A stretch of DNA of 64,000 nucleotides, taken from positions 1 to 64,000 of the forward strand of contig JBGAPI010000016.1 in the NCBI GenBank assembly GCA_044221335.1. The letters run 5' to 3'. Position numbers and translations under genes: made by a program. Position 1 is the first letter of the stretch. Every line of letters starts with the position of its first letter. Positions 63,882-64,000 of the stretch are shown here, piece by piece. Origin of the DNA: JBGAPI01 sp044221335 (GTDB lineage: Bacteria; Pseudomonadota; Gammaproteobacteria; Xanthomonadales; Ahniellaceae). A model generated the notes under the pieces. That model was not told the origin of the DNA. It made no database searches and worked only from the letters and a program-made list of their open reading frames with translations.

Positions 63882-64000
63882 TCAGCCGAAGAAGCGATAG
63901 CACACGAGGATCGCCGCGACCACGCCGGCGAAATCCGCGAGCAGCGCGCAGCTGATCGCATGGCGCGTGCGGCGGATGCCGACGGCGCCGAAGTACACGG
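63882..64000 (-). CDS. SpmB-like nucleoside-recognition membrane protein, C-terminal end
   Basis: The minus strand from the window edge encodes V-Y-F-G-A-V-G-I-R-R-T-R-H-A-I followed by a membrane helix and C-Y-R-F-F-G-stop. That matches the C-terminus of SpmA/SpmB (Gate/nucleoside recognition) proteins, which in non-sporulating proteobacteria are often fused. Only 39 codons are seen. Confidence 0.6.
   Translation of the reverse strand, partial: VYFGAVGIRRTRHAISCALLADFAGVVAAILVCYRFFG

Overview
The window is about 70% GC, densely coded and chromosomal in character. The gene content (RsgA, GlnS, ValS, PrlC, DsbD, MurU), abundant c-di-GMP and cAMP signalling proteins, secreted proteins ending in a shared F-x-D-[G/S]-F-E tail, and an exported protein with paired G-x-W-Y-x-P modules all point to a gammaproteobacterium of the Xanthomonadales/Lysobacterales. 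I cannot name the species. I see no rRNA, tRNA or CRISPR array.

Layout. 1-140 is the end of an IS5-family element with its CTAG target duplication. 0.3-1.7 kb holds a palindromic operator candidate, a 37-aa ORF and an RND-type adaptor lipoprotein with no pump gene. 2-10 kb holds rsgA, a DUF1704 HExxxH (MATCAP-like) protein, a large membrane Ser/Thr kinase, a beta-ureidopropionase-like amidase, a small lipoprotein and a 3-methyladenine glycosylase. 10-18 kb is a signalling block: a beta-propeller GGDEF protein, a GAF-GAF-PAS adenylate cyclase coupled to a coiled-coil protein of exact 36-residue repeats, and a TPR-like GGDEF protein whose 5' end looks frameshifted.

17.9-19.7 kb is the most interesting region. 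Three minus-strand genes with stop/start overlaps read as a split-borosin RiPP operon: a SonM-like peptide-backbone N-methyltransferase, a GNAT acetyltransferase and a 93-aa SonA-like precursor, closed by a hairpin. If correct, it would make an alpha-N-methylated peptide that may also be acetylated.

20-28 kb is mostly housekeeping on the plus strand: glnS, a membrane protein, a PduO-type cobalamin adenosyltransferase, an HDAC-like deacetylase, murU, cutA, a dsbD with two alpha domains and a TlpA-like thioredoxin. 28-33.5 kb has a GH97 glycosidase and a PAS-rich histidine kinase/LuxR-type regulator pair preceded by a palindrome. 33.5-36 kb is a minus-strand operon of an unknown protein, a Ras-like GTPase and two Roadblock/LC7 proteins, with an 18-bp palindrome upstream. 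36.5-41 kb has prlC, an exonuclease III homologue, a UPF0149 protein and an unknown protein.

41-52 kb is a secretome island: a di-heme peroxidase, an Ig-domain endonuclease I with a Q in place of the expected catalytic His, and a 91-aa protein, all three ending F-x-D-[G/S]-F-E; also a CBM9-like/AraC membrane regulator, an S74-chaperone fibre protein and a Kelch protein. 52-64 kb has an exported HIT protein, another GGDEF protein, an EEP hydrolase, a fatty acid hydroxylase, an NTF2-like protein, an atypical SDR, a DksA/TraR zinc finger, a lipoprotein, a UPF0114 protein, valS, a DUF3667-like protein, a GNAT, a YdjM-like protein and the 3' end of a SpmB-like gene. Dispersed palindromic repeats recur at 19.8, 40.3 and 62.7 kb (a degenerate one at 30.4 kb), with a heptamer tandem array at 62.6 kb.
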